Of a DNA stretch of 64,000 nucleotides, positions 44,993 to 53,805 are shown piece by piece. The notes under the pieces were generated by a model. The model was given only the letters and a program-made list of their open reading frames with translations, was not told where the DNA came from and ran no database searches. This stretch comes from Desulfosporosinus acidiphilus SJ4 (GTDB taxonomy: Bacteria; Bacillota; Desulfitobacteriia; Desulfitobacteriales; Desulfitobacteriaceae), in assembly GCF_000255115.2 (NCBI RefSeq), contig NC_018068.1:1955977-2019976 (forward strand), written 5' to 3'. A program made the translations under genes and the position numbers. Each line of letters opens with the position of its first letter. The first letter of the stretch is position 1.

Positions 44993-46510
44993 TTGAATAA
45001 AGGATATGTATATTTAGTCGGGGCTGGCCCGGGAGATCCAAAGTTAATCACGATTAAGGGTTCGGAATGTATTGCCAAGGCAGAGGTTTTAGTTTACGAC
45101 CGCCTGGCGTCCCGGCGCCTTTTGACCCTTGCCCGCCCGGATTGTGAACTTATCTATGTTGGGAAATCGCCGGATCGTCACACCCTTAAGCAGGATGAGA
45201 TTAACCAGCTTCTTGTAGACAAAGGACTTGAGGGTAAAATTGTGACTCGTCTTAAAGGGGGCGACCCTTTTGTTTTTGGCCGGGGAGGAGAAGAAGCGGA
45301 GGCTCTCTTAGAAGCAGGAATTCCCTTCGAAGTCGTTCCGGGGATTACTTCTGCCATTTCAGTTCCTGCCTATGCCGGAATTCCCGTGACCCATCGGGAT
45401 TTAACATCGTCTTTTGCTGTCATAACGGGTCATGAAGATCCCACCAAAAATGAAACGTCGATTCAGTGGAATCATATTGCCCAATCCCACGGCACTCTTG
45501 TATTTCTCATGGGAATGGAAAACCTTCCTTTGATTGCCCAAAAACTTATGGAGAATGGGAGAAAGCCAACAACTCCCGTTGGGATTATTCAATGGGGCAC
45601 GAGACCGGAACAGCGCACTTTGGTGGGATCGTTAAATAACATAGCCGAAAAGGTTAAAGAAGAAGGATTTACCAATCCCTCAATTATTATTGTCGGTGAG
45701 GTTGTTTCCCTGCGGGAAAAACTTCAATGGTTTGAAAAGAAACCGTTGTTCGGCCAGAGAATCATTGTCACTCGGGCACGCCATCAAGCTAGTGAATTGT
45801 CCCAGGCCATAGAAGCTTTAGGTGGAGAGGCCTGGGAATTTCCGGTAATTGAGATTGCCCCGCCAACGGATAAAACGTCGCTGTTGAAAGCCATAGAGGA
45901 TCTAAAAAGCTTTCAGTGGCTTATTTTTACCAGTGTTAATGGAGTAGAAACCTTTTTCGCAGAACTTTTAGAGCAGAAACGAGATGTGCGGGATTTGGCA
46001 GGTATAGAGCTAGTTGCCATCGGCCCGGCCACAAAAGCGGCCTTAGAGAAGCGTGGGCTGAGAGTGGCTTATGTACCTGAAGAGTACCGGGCGGAAAAGA
46101 TTGTTGAAGGTTTAAACGGCCGTGTTAAGGCAGGAGATAAGGTTTTGCTGGCGAGGGCGGAAGAAGCCAGGAACATTCTTCCTGATTCTCTGAAAGGCAT
46201 GGGTGTTGAGGTTTGGGATGTTCCTGTTTATAAGACGATACTCGGCAGTGCTAATCAGGATGAACTGCAGAAGATGCTGCAAAATAAGGAAATTGATAGT
46301 GTTACTTTTACAAGTTCATCTACGGTGAAGAATTTTATGAAGTTATTGGATGGAAAAATGGATTTACTGCAGAATGTTTTGCTTTATTCCATCGGACCCA
46401 TAACCAGTGCAACTGCCCGTGAACTGGGACTTACAATGCACAGAGAAGCTTCAGAATATACCATAAATGGCCTTGTCGATGCCTTACTGGAGGGAAAAAA
46501 GCATGATTAG
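44993..46510 (+). CDS. cobA-hemD: Uroporphyrinogen-III C-methyltransferase fused to uroporphyrinogen-III synthase
   Basis: A 505-residue fusion. Residues 1-245 are the SAM-dependent methyltransferase (VGAGPGDP at 9-16, RLKGGDPFVFGRGGEE). Residues from about 255 are uroporphyrinogen-III synthase, with FTSVNGVETFF and FTSSSTVKNFM. It closes hydroxymethylbilane and methylates the product to precorrin-2 in one protein, committing flux to siroheme. The TTG start, 8 bases after GGAG, gives the family N-terminus. It overlaps ahbC by 8 bases. Confidence 0.95.
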   Translation: MNKGYVYLVGAGPGDPKLITIKGSECIAKAEVLVYDRLASRRLLTLARPDCELIYVGKSPDRHTLKQDEINQLLVDKGLEGKIVTRLKGGDPFVFGRGGEEAEALLEAGIPFEVVPGITSAISVPAYAGIPVTHRDLTSSFAVITGHEDPTKNETSIQWNHIAQSHGTLVFLMGMENLPLIAQKLMENGRKPTTPVGIIQWGTRPEQRTLVGSLNNIAEKVKEEGFTNPSIIIVGEVVSLREKLQWFEKKPLFGQRIIVTRARHQASELSQAIEALGGEAWEFPVIEIAPPTDKTSLLKAIEDLKSFQWLIFTSVNGVETFFAELLEQKRDVRDLAGIELVAIGPATKAALEKRGLRVAYVPEEYRAEKIVEGLNGRVKAGDKVLLARAEEARNILPDSLKGMGVEVWDVPVYKTILGSANQDELQKMLQNKEIDSVTFTSSSTVKNFMKLLDGKMDLLQNVLLYSIGPITSATARELGLTMHREASEYTINGLVDALLEGKKHD

Positions 46511-47681
46511 TGTTACAAAGCTCTTATTTGATACGGAGTATTTCGGCGACTCTTTGCGCTACAGTCAAAACTCTCTGGGAGCCAAACACGGTACGACGGT
46601 TGATTCCGGGCCAGTCGTTGTTTGGAATATGACCCGGACTTGCAATTTGAAATGTGCCCACTGCTATATGGAATCTGACGCACAAAAGTATGCCGGAGAA
46701 CTGACTACTGAAGAAGCCAAACGCTTTATTGACGACTTGGCAGAGTTTAAATCCCCGGTTATTCTTTTCTCAGGAGGAGAGCCTTTAATTCGCCCTGATT
46801 TTTTCGAGTTGGCTGAATATGCCATATCTAAAGGGTTAAGGGCTACCCTGTCCACCAATGGCACCCTAATCACACCGGAAGTTGCCAAACGATTAAAAGA
46901 AATCGGTGTATCCTATGTAGGTATCTCTTTAGACGGACTTCAAGATGTTAACGATAAGTTTCGGGGTAAAGAGGGGGCATTTAAGGCAGCCATGGAAGGC
47001 ATCCAAAACTGTGTTGCCGTAGGACAGCGGGTTGGGCTGCGCTTTACTATTAATCATCATAATTTTCAGGAACTCGATAAGATCTTTGATTTTATCGAAG
47101 CTGAAAATATCGATCGGGTCTGCTTCTATCATTTGGTGTATTCCGGACGAGGCAGTCAGATGATCAGTGAAGACGTAACTCCTGAAGAATCTCGACAAGC
47201 TATGGAGACTATTATCCGGCGCACCCGGGATTTTGAAGAACGGGGATTGAAAAAGGAAATTCTTACGGTTGACAATCATTGTGACGGGGTTTTTATGTAC
47301 CTTCAAGCGTTCAAAGATGATCCCAAGAAGGCCGAAAAAATCAAGGGCTTGATTGGCCTTAACGGCGGTAATCGTTCAGGAATTGCCTTCGGAGAAGTTG
47401 ATCCTATGGGGTATGTGCATCCCGATCAATTCACTCAACACATTACCTTTGGCAATGTTCGGGAGCGTAAATTCGGAGAGATTTGGACGGATCTTTCGCA
47501 ACCGATTCTTGCCGGGCTTAAAGATAGAAAACCCCTGCTCAAAGGCCGCTGTGCTTCCTGCAATTTCTTAGATATGTGCAACGGCAATTTCCGCACCCGT
47601 GCCGAAGCTGTGACAGGAGACTTCTGGGAATCTGACCCGGCTTGTTATTTGACAGACGAGGAGATTGGGATTAGTAAGTAG
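46503..47681 (+). CDS. ahbC: Radical SAM protein AhbC (12,18-didecarboxysiroheme deacetylase; NirJ1-like)
   Basis: A 392-residue radical SAM protein: Cys47-x3-Cys51-x2-Cys54 (CNLKCAHC) and a C-terminal SPASM-type cysteine cluster (CASCNFLDMC and DPAC, Cys381). The N-terminus (MISVTKLLFDTEYFGDSLRY) is typical of NirJ1/AhbC. It removes two acetate side chains from didecarboxysiroheme to give Fe-coproporphyrin. Operon position between cobA-hemD and hemB/ahbAB supports this over other SPASM functions. Confidence 0.87.
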   Translation: MISVTKLLFDTEYFGDSLRYSQNSLGAKHGTTVDSGPVVVWNMTRTCNLKCAHCYMESDAQKYAGELTTEEAKRFIDDLAEFKSPVILFSGGEPLIRPDFFELAEYAISKGLRATLSTNGTLITPEVAKRLKEIGVSYVGISLDGLQDVNDKFRGKEGAFKAAMEGIQNCVAVGQRVGLRFTINHHNFQELDKIFDFIEAENIDRVCFYHLVYSGRGSQMISEDVTPEESRQAMETIIRRTRDFEERGLKKEILTVDNHCDGVFMYLQAFKDDPKKAEKIKGLIGLNGGNRSGIAFGEVDPMGYVHPDQFTQHITFGNVRERKFGEIWTDLSQPILAGLKDRKPLLKGRCASCNFLDMCNGNFRTRAEAVTGDFWESDPACYLTDEEIGISK

Positions 47682-47819
47682 AGTAAACACCATATGTTTC
47701 GGCGAGGATGACTTCTCACAGAGTTTCGAAGTTCAGTTAAACTGAGCGGGTCATTGGATAAGAAGCTGAGCAAGCAGTCTGGGTAAGGCTAATAAGTTTA
47801 TGTTTTAGGAGGTAGTGGT

Positions 47820-48794
47820 ATGGACCTGAAAAGACGCCCGCGACGGCTACGGTCTAGCGAGACAATCCGCAGAATGGTTCGAGAAAACCATCTGCGCATC
47901 GATGATTTGATTTATCCTATGTTTGTCATGCCTGGCGAGAATGAGAGAGTGGAAGTCTCTTCAATGCCAGGAGTATATAACTATTCTCTGGATGAATTTG
48001 TAAAGGCTTTGAACGAAGTGGTAAAATTAGGGATACCCGCAATTTTACTGTTCGGTATCCCTGAGAGTAAAGACAGTGTCGGCACAGGGGCCTATGATGA
48101 ACACGGTATTGTCCAAGAAGCTGTGCGTATCGCGAAAAAACATTATCCTGAGCTTTATGTTATAACGGATGTTTGTCTTTGTGAGTATACCGACCACGGA
48201 CATTGCGGAGTTATTGATCACGGACAGATTTTGAACGATCCGACCTTAGACCTTTTAGCTCAGACAGCCCTTTCCCATGCCCGCGCAGGTGCGGATATGG
48301 TTGCCCCTTCTGATATGATGGACGGAAGAGTTGCAGCCATTCGGGATTTGTTGGATCGGGAAGGGTTTACTCATATTCCCATCATGGCTTACTCAGCTAA
48401 ATTTGCTTCAGGGTTTTATGGCCCCTTTCGTGAGGCCGCCGGTTCGGCACCTCAGTTTGGGGACCGCAGGACCTATCAAATGGACCCGCCTAACGGGAAC
48501 GAAGCAATGCTGGAGACAGCTTTAGATATTGAAGAGGGTGCGGATATGATTATCGTTAAGCCGGCTTTAGCCTATGGCGATATTATCTGCCGCACCAAAG
48601 ATAGATTTGGCTTGCCCATTGCCGCGTATAATGTCAGCGGGGAGTATGCCATGGTTAAAGCTGCTGCTGCCAACGGCTGGATCGATGAGAAACGTATCGT
48701 CATGGAAGCCTTAGTCAGCATGAAACGCGCGGGAGCCGATTTGGTAATTACCTATCATGCTCTCGATGCAGCACGTTGGTTAAGAGAGGGTTAA
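47820..48794 (+). CDS. hemB: Porphobilinogen synthase
   Basis: A 324-residue TIM-barrel enzyme. The zinc cysteines are present (Cys119, Cys121, Cys129 in [14 protein letters not shown]), as are both Schiff-base lysines: Lys194 ([11 protein letters not shown]) and Lys247 ([11 protein letters not shown]). It condenses two 5-aminolevulinates. AGGAGG precedes the ATG. The 138 bases upstream hold only a weak GTTCAGTTAAACTGA hairpin followed by CATTGGATAA, perhaps a decayed palindromic repeat. Confidence 0.96.
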   Translation: MDLKRRPRRLRSSETIRRMVRENHLRIDDLIYPMFVMPGENERVEVSSMPGVYNYSLDEFVKALNEVVKLGIPAILLFGIPESKDSVGTGAYDEHGIVQEAVRIAKKHYPELYVITDVCLCEYTDHGHCGVIDHGQILNDPTLDLLAQTALSHARAGADMVAPSDMMDGRVAAIRDLLDREGFTHIPIMAYSAKFASGFYGPFREAAGSAPQFGDRRTYQMDPPNGNEAMLETALDIEEGADMIIVKPALAYGDIICRTKDRFGLPIAAYNVSGEYAMVKAAAANGWIDEKRIVMEALVSMKRAGADLVITYHALDAARWLREG

Positions 48795-48795
48795 G

Positions 48796-49011
48796 ATGGG
48801 AGGGACGTCCGTGATGGTATCTTGGAATACGACGAATGCCTGCAACCTGTTTTATGATCACTGTTACTGTGGATATAAACAATTATGCGGTGGCTGCCGG
48901 GCGCGGGCTGCCTATTATAGTGAAGGGGATTACACGGCTGAGGAGCCATTGAGCTTGTATCAGGGAAGGGAGGGGGGTTGGCATGGATTCCGCCGATCGT
49001 ACGCTGCTTAA
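48796..49011 (+). pseudogene. ahbD: Internally deleted ahbD (NirJ2-like heme synthase) remnant
   Basis: The frame stays open for 71 codons but encodes only the two ends of a radical SAM/SPASM protein. VSWNTTNACNLFYDHCY (8-24) is the radical SAM start; CGYKQLCGGCRARAAYY follows at once and is the C-terminal SPASM block. About 280 central residues are missing. The second cysteine of the CxxxCxxC motif is Tyr, and the usual Cys of the PLCxY end is Ser (EEPLSLY). AhbD would turn Fe-coproporphyrin into heme; this product cannot. The order hemB-ahbD-ahbAB is that expected for an intact operon. Its 3' end overlaps ahbAB by 29 bases. Confidence 0.75.
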
Positions 49012-49999
49012 CGAGATCCAAAAACAATTTCCCATTGAGGTTCATCCCTATGAAATCCTTGGCATCGTTGCCGGAATTACAGAAGAGAATGCCTTCACGC
49101 GGATTCAGCGGCTTCGCCGGGAAGGAATTATCCGTCGTTTAGGCGGGGTTTTCGATTCTCGGAAATTAGGGTATTATAGTACGTTGTGTGCAGCGAAAGT
49201 TCCGGAAGAGAAGATTTCAGACTTGGCTGACTTACTTAACAAAATCCCGGGGGTAACCCACAATTATATCCGCGAGCATGACTATAATGTCTGGTTTACC
49301 TTGATAGCCCGGTCAGAGGAAGTTGCCGAGCGTATTATTCAGAGGATTCGTACTGAGTTAGAGATTTCTGAAGTATTTAGCCTTCCAGCCACACGACTAT
49401 TTAAAATTAACGTTAATTTTGATTTTAGCGAAGAGGAAGATGCCCAAGACGATTCCTTAAGTTCGCCTGAAAGTGGAGAACAAGGATCAACCAACAGAGG
49501 AAGCAGTCAACCTTTTGACCTAACCGATGCAGACATTTCTCTGATTCAAATGATTCAAGGCGATCTGCCGGATTCCCCAACTCCTTTTACGGTTCTGGCC
49601 GAAAAACTCAACTGGCCGGTTGAGAAGCTGATTTCCCGCGCCAAAGACTTATTGGATGCCAAAGTTTTGCGCCGCTTTGGTGCCGTGTTAAGACACCAAA
49701 AAGCCGGTTTTGTTGCGAATTCTATGGGTGTTTGGCAAGTGGAGCTTGACCGGGCAGAAGAGGTCGGAAAAATCATGGCCCAATTTAAGGAAGTCAGCCA
49801 TTGTTATCAAAGACCAACCTTGTCCGATTGGCCCTATAATTTATTTACGATGATCCATGGCAAAACCATGGAGGACTGTGACGAAATCATGAAAAGGATT
49901 TCTGCGGCCACAGGCGTTACTGATTATTCCATGCTTTTTAGTACTGCAGAATTGAAAAAGAGCAGTATGCAGTATTTTCTTGAAGAAGAGACGTTTTAG
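48983..49999 (+). CDS. ahbAB: Siroheme decarboxylase, AhbA-AhbB fusion
   Basis: A 338-residue protein made of two Lrp/AsnC-like halves. Residues 1-150 have LLNEIQKQFPIE and RRLGGVFDSRKLGY; residues 179-338 have FGAVLRHQKAGF and a similar domain. A polar, Ser/Gly/Glu-rich linker (about 150-178) joins them. In other organisms the halves are separate AhbA and AhbB (or NirD-L/G-H proteins) that decarboxylate siroheme at C12 and C18. The ATG follows GGGAGGGGGG and lies inside the ahbD remnant. Confidence 0.9.
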   Translation: MDSADRTLLNEIQKQFPIEVHPYEILGIVAGITEENAFTRIQRLRREGIIRRLGGVFDSRKLGYYSTLCAAKVPEEKISDLADLLNKIPGVTHNYIREHDYNVWFTLIARSEEVAERIIQRIRTELEISEVFSLPATRLFKINVNFDFSEEEDAQDDSLSSPESGEQGSTNRGSSQPFDLTDADISLIQMIQGDLPDSPTPFTVLAEKLNWPVEKLISRAKDLLDAKVLRRFGAVLRHQKAGFVANSMGVWQVELDRAEEVGKIMAQFKEVSHCYQRPTLSDWPYNLFTMIHGKTMEDCDEIMKRISAATGVTDYSMLFSTAELKKSSMQYFLEEETF

Positions 50000-50022
50000 A
50001 TTCGTAAAAGGGGGGCATTCAC

Positions 50023-51312
50023 TTGCCGTTTGTTGATGAAAAAAGCAGCCAAGCCTTTGCCAAAGCCAAAAGAGTTATTCCCGGGGGGGTTAATTCTCCG
50101 GTAAGAGCCTTTAAATCGGTAGGCAGGGATCCTGTATTTATTGACCGGGCTGAAGGCGCTTATCTCTGGGATATTGACGGCAACCGTTATGTTGATTATG
50201 TAGGCTCTTGGGGACCGCTCATCGTTGGTCATGCTCATCCTGAAGTGGTAGAAGCGATAAAACGGGTGGCCGAACGAGGCACAAGTTATGGTGCGCCGAC
50301 AGAAGTTGAAACGGAATTGGCAGAGGAAGTACTTAAAGCTTACCCTTCCATGGAAATGATCCGGATGGTTAATTCCGGGACGGAAGCCACGATGAGTGCT
50401 TTGCGTCTGGCCAGAGGAGTTACAGGCAGAACGAAGATTGTTAAATTTGAAGGCTGTTATCATGGACATGCCGATCAGCTTTTAATTAAGGCCGGAAGTG
50501 GTGCCCTGACTTTTGGTGTGCCTACATCTCCCGGCGTCCCGCCTCAAACTGCGGCGACCACGATCTCTGCACGGTATAATGATCTGGAAGGACTCAGGGA
50601 AATTTTCCAACGTGAAGGAGAAGACATTGCCGGGGTAATTCTTGAACCGGTTACCGGCAATATGGGAGTGGTCCTGCCGGGAGAAGGATTCTTACAGGGT
50701 GTCCGCCGTCTGACGGAAGAGTATGGTGCCTTGCTGATCTTTGACGAGGTTATGACAGGTTTTCGGATTAGTTATGGCGGTGCGCAAGCCCATTATGGCA
50801 TTGATCCGGATTTGACCTGTTTGGGCAAAGTCATCGGGGGAGGGCTGCCTGTAGGGGCGTATGGCGGGAAAAGACGTTTTATGGAGCAAATATCTCCCAG
50901 TGGTCCTATTTATCAAGCAGGGACGTTATCGGGAAATCCCTTGGCCATGAATGCCGGTTTAACGACTCTCAAATTGCTGCAGCAACCCGGTGTCTATGAG
51001 GAACTAAATCGTAAGACGTCTCGCTTAGCGGAAGGTCTAAAACGTATTGCTAAAGAGGCTGGACTTCCGGTTTGGGTTAATGCTCTCGGGGCTATGTTTT
51101 CTGCCTTCTTTACCGATGTGCCTGTTAAGGATTATGCCAGTGCCTGTACCTCAGATGTTGAACGGTTTGCAAAGTATTTTCGGGGTATGCTTGAGAAGGG
51201 TATCTACCTGGCACCGAGCCAGTTTGAGGCAGTTTTCTTATCTGCGGCACATACTGATGCGGATATCGATAATACTCTTGAGCAAGCCCGCTTAGTCATA
51301 AAAACCCTTTAG
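50023..51312 (+). CDS. hemL: Glutamate-1-semialdehyde 2,1-aminomutase
   Basis: A 429-residue PLP enzyme. Lys269 ([11 protein letters not shown]) binds the cofactor; [15 protein letters not shown] and FDEVMTGFR are typical. It makes 5-aminolevulinate from the product of HemA. The TTG start follows AAGGGGGG. It completes the block: with hemA, hemB, hemC and cobA-hemD, every step from glutamyl-tRNA to precorrin-2 is present. Confidence 0.96.
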   Translation: MPFVDEKSSQAFAKAKRVIPGGVNSPVRAFKSVGRDPVFIDRAEGAYLWDIDGNRYVDYVGSWGPLIVGHAHPEVVEAIKRVAERGTSYGAPTEVETELAEEVLKAYPSMEMIRMVNSGTEATMSALRLARGVTGRTKIVKFEGCYHGHADQLLIKAGSGALTFGVPTSPGVPPQTAATTISARYNDLEGLREIFQREGEDIAGVILEPVTGNMGVVLPGEGFLQGVRRLTEEYGALLIFDEVMTGFRISYGGAQAHYGIDPDLTCLGKVIGGGLPVGAYGGKRRFMEQISPSGPIYQAGTLSGNPLAMNAGLTTLKLLQQPGVYEELNRKTSRLAEGLKRIAKEAGLPVWVNALGAMFSAFFTDVPVKDYASACTSDVERFAKYFRGMLEKGIYLAPSQFEAVFLSAAHTDADIDNTLEQARLVIKTL

Positions 51313-51403
51313 GAGGCAAAAGTGCCGGTACCAACGAAGTGCCATCGTAACGACACTTTGAGGATTGATGGCAAGTGTGATTTGACAGGGGTGCTTAAGA
51401 TCT

Positions 51404-51697
51404 ATGGAAAGAAAACACGTATTAAGAACCATCATTACCGTTGCTTTATTTGGAGCCTTAGTTACAGTCATCATTATTTCGCAGAACCACGATCCTTCTA
51501 ATCCACATTCATCAATTCCCAAAAATGTTTGGATAAACGGACCCAAAGGTCATGGCTATGCAGTTCTCAATAATCAACAGCCTTGGAAACAATGTTACCC
51601 TTGTCATGAAAAAAAGGGTCTGGGCGGGGAACAGTTTTGCCAGAGTTGTCATGTAAAATCAAAGGTCAATGTAACACTGCCTAAGAAACCTTCCTAG
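51404..51697 (+). CDS. Small membrane-anchored diheme cytochrome c-like protein
   Basis: A 97-residue protein: an N-terminal hydrophobic anchor (8-26) and an outside domain with two heme-binding sites, Cys64-x2-Cys67-His68 and Cys79-x2-Cys82-His83, only 15 residues apart. His50 could be an axial ligand. It lies just after hemL and in the same 12-kb stretch as ResB/CcsA, which would attach the hemes. It may pass electrons from menaquinol to an outside acceptor (inference). I do not know a named family. Confidence 0.8.
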   Translation: MERKHVLRTIITVALFGALVTVIIISQNHDPSNPHSSIPKNVWINGPKGHGYAVLNNQQPWKQCYPCHEKKGLGGEQFCQSCHVKSKVNVTLPKKPS

Positions 51698-51782
51698 TGA
51701 CAATTCTCTTCCAGTGGACATTCACGACCAGCTTTTAATTGGAATAATATGGTACGTGAGGAAGGCTGGGAGGGGACTTGGT

Positions 51783-52547
51783 TTGAACGAAGAAGATCGT
51801 GTAAATTTGCTTGAGCGCCTAGAAGAATTGCGAAATTCTAAAGTCTTAGTCTATTTTTCATATTCACCACTGGATGATTCCATCTTAGTTCCTCTTTATA
51901 AACAACTGAAAAAAATTGGACCTACTCCAAAAATTGATTTAATTTTGCATAGTTACGGCGGAACTGTAGATACTCCTTATAAAGTGGTCCTGTTAATTCG
52001 CGAGTTTTGCCAGGAATTTTCGGTTATTGTTCCCTTTGCGGCTAAGTCGGCAGCATCGATGTTAGTCTTAGGGGCTGATGAGGTCATTATGGGGCCTCTA
52101 TCTGAACTGGGACCAATTGATCCTCTAGTTAAACATCCTGTCTATAAGGATATTCTTGTACCGGTTCAAGCCGTTTGGCATTGTTTTGATTATTTACAGA
52201 GATCAATTACCACGAGTGGTGATCCTGAAGTTGTTTCCTTTTTGGCTACCCCGATGTTAAATAAACTTGATCCTTGGCTTATCGGAGATTATGAAAAAAC
52301 CATTAAAGCATCGCGACAATATGCGGAAATATTAATGTCTAACTACATGTTTAAAGATTCTCCGGACCGTATTGAAAGTGTTGCCCGAGCTTTAACCGAG
52401 GGTTATTTTTCTCACGGTTACCCTATTGGGCATCAAGAAGCTAAACAACTTGGTTTGAATGTAACTCTTGCCCGGGACGAATTATGGGAAGTTATTTGGA
52501 GCCTATATCTGGCTTACGAAGAAATCTTTAAAAATGAACGAAATTGA
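51783..52547 (+). CDS. ClpP-fold serine protease-like protein (SDH/SppA-related)
   Basis: A 254-residue protein of the ClpP/crotonase-like 'serine dehydrogenase proteinase' group. DLILHSYGGTVDTPYK (about 52-67) forms the oxyanion region, and AAKSAASMLVLGADE (86-100) holds the likely nucleophile. No signal peptide or membrane helix is seen, so it is probably cytoplasmic. The TTG at 51783 is 7 bases after GGGAGGGG and is chosen over a GTG at 51714 that has no ribosome site. Confidence 0.75.
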   Translation: MNEEDRVNLLERLEELRNSKVLVYFSYSPLDDSILVPLYKQLKKIGPTPKIDLILHSYGGTVDTPYKVVLLIREFCQEFSVIVPFAAKSAASMLVLGADEVIMGPLSELGPIDPLVKHPVYKDILVPVQAVWHCFDYLQRSITTSGDPEVVSFLATPMLNKLDPWLIGDYEKTIKASRQYAEILMSNYMFKDSPDRIESVARALTEGYFSHGYPIGHQEAKQLGLNVTLARDELWEVIWSLYLAYEEIFKNERN

Positions 52548-52594
52548 CCCAGTACAATGAAATTAAACAAGTTAATCTAGATTCGTTAAATATG

Positions 52595-52666
52595 TTAGTT
52601 AAGTAAAAGTAAATTTAACTAATTCTACTAATCCTAACTAATATAGTAAGTTTTCATATTAACTAA
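52595..52666. repeat. Cluster of TTAACTAA-type repeats
   Basis: TTAGTTAA (52595-52602) and TAACTAA at 52616, 52635 and 52660 form a small direct/inverted array upstream of the tatA terminator region. They could be operator sites or chance in AT-rich DNA. Confidence 0.3.
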
Positions 52667-52683
52667 CCATTTTTAAACGTGTT

Positions 52684-52726
52684 TCAGAAAAAGACTTGTT
52701 TAGAAACAGTCTTTTTCTGACTTTTC
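52684..52726 (+). terminator. Terminator after the ClpP-fold gene
   Basis: TCAGAAAAAGACT (52684-52696) pairs perfectly with AGTCTTTTTCTGA (52708-52720), followed by CTTTTC. Confidence 0.75.
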
Positions 52727-52845
52727 CACAAAAAACATATTGCTTGTTGTTGCACAATAGGATAGGATAAACTTGTACTGCATTTTAATTTTCAAGTGGT
52801 TAATGTTTATGACTGTATTGGTCAAAATATATGGAGGTGGATCAG

Positions 52846-53055
52846 ATGCTGACAACGTTTGGATTCGTGTCCCCTTTGGAGGGTGGTATTCTTCTTGTAA
52901 TCGCTCTGGTTATTTTTGGTCCCGGAAAATTACCCGATGTGGGCAAAGCTTTAGGTAAAGGGATCAAAGAATTTAAGACAGCAAGTCAAGGCGGCGACGA
53001 GAGTGTACCTAATGCTCCGGAGAACAAAGCAGTCAATCTCGATAAAGCTGAATAA
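52846..53055 (+). CDS. tatA: Twin-arginine translocase subunit TatA
   Basis: A 69-residue TatA: a short transmembrane helix (about 11-24), the FGPGKLPDVGKALGKGIKEF hinge/amphipathic helix, and a polar tail. The ATG at 52846 follows GGAGGTGG. It is away from tatC and, with the TatA/B-like protein at 38080, gives the export system two single-span subunits. Confidence 0.93.
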   Translation: MLTTFGFVSPLEGGILLVIALVIFGPGKLPDVGKALGKGIKEFKTASQGGDESVPNAPENKAVNLDKAE

Positions 53056-53068
53056 AGGAATATATCAC

Positions 53069-53103
53069 AAAAAGACGAGGCAAACTGTGCCCCGTCTTTT
53101 TTT
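53069..53103 (+). terminator. Terminator of tatA
   Basis: AAAAAGACG (53069-53077) and an inner GGCA stem pair with TGCC and CGTCTTTTTTT (53093-53103). Confidence 0.9.
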
Positions 53104-53121
53104 AGTTTTTCTAATAAGGTT

Positions 53122-53388
53122 TTATTGGAGTGGTTTAAATTTATCCTTAGTTTTTTGAACCTCTTGAGCTTGAGCATCACTCGCGGGATACCAACCTTTT
53201 TGGTTCATGATGTTAAAAAGGTTTTCGTGTATGCTGTGTTCTTCATCGAGTATTGTCTTAAGGTTTTGCCTCAAATTGGCACAGGTAGATTCTGTTATGA
53301 ACGTATTAACCGTTGATGTCACATGTTTTTCACTTGTCAGTAAATCAGTTACAATTTCTTGCTCTGACATCGTGGTTTGTGAAGTCAA
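53122..53388 (-). CDS. Spore coat protein, CotF-like
   Basis: An 88-residue helical protein with the CotF-type pattern (EIVTDLLTSEKHVTSTVNTF, EEHSIHENLFNIMNQKGWYP). Proteins of this group belong to the spore coat, indicating a spore former. The TTG at 53388 is 8 bases after AAAGGAG; a GTG three codons earlier would lie too close to that site. It forms a pair with the next small gene, which is upstream on the same strand. Confidence 0.82.
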   Translation of the reverse strand: MTSQTTMSEQEIVTDLLTSEKHVTSTVNTFITESTCANLRQNLKTILDEEHSIHENLFNIMNQKGWYPASDAQAQEVQKTKDKFKPLQ

Positions 53389-53412
53389 TAAAATCACTCC
53401 TTTCTTTAGACG

Positions 53413-53619
53413 CTATTGATGAGAATTTAAATAATTAAGTAAGGTATCATAGTGCTTACGGTGCAGTTCAGAAATTGAAGAAAGCTGCGATTTGATTGCC
53501 GGGTCTTGAACAGTTTGCGATGCTTGGGCGAACTTGTGAACGAGTAATGACTCAGCACCAAGTTGGTCATTCAGAATGGCCAGATTTTTAGAAGTCAATT
53601 CAGGTTTTGTTGTATTCAT
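53413..53619 (-). CDS. Small helical protein, probable spore coat partner
   Basis: A 68-residue helical protein with ferritin-like/coat spacing (LGAESLLVHKFAQASQ, ELHRKHYDTLLNYL). The ATG at 53619 follows GGAGG. It precedes the CotF-like gene by 24 bases. Its function in the coat is inferred from this pairing. Confidence 0.7.
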   Translation of the reverse strand: MNTTKPELTSKNLAILNDQLGAESLLVHKFAQASQTVQDPAIKSQLSSISELHRKHYDTLLNYLNSHQ

Positions 53620-53805
53620 AGTCAACCTCCCCTCTGTCATAATGACTCTAGTATTCCCGTATTAATTTTCTATATGATTTCTAAATATTGGATGGAATAG
53701 AGTGCTAGGGGGTTGGAAGACTGAAGAGGGTTGAACTATGCAGATATTGGGGAAGACTATGGGAGATGTAACGGCAAGGGTTAATAATTATAAGGAGAAT
53801 CAGGA

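Noticed and set aside
47700-47819. GTTCAGTTAAACTGA hairpin with CATTGGATAA upstream of hemB as a seventh palindromic repeat
   Set aside because: Too short and diverged to call; only mentioned under hemB.
48796-49011. Reading the 71-codon frame as a functional small SPASM protein
   Set aside because: Two cluster cysteines are replaced and the join brings the far ends of one enzyme together; a remnant explains it better.
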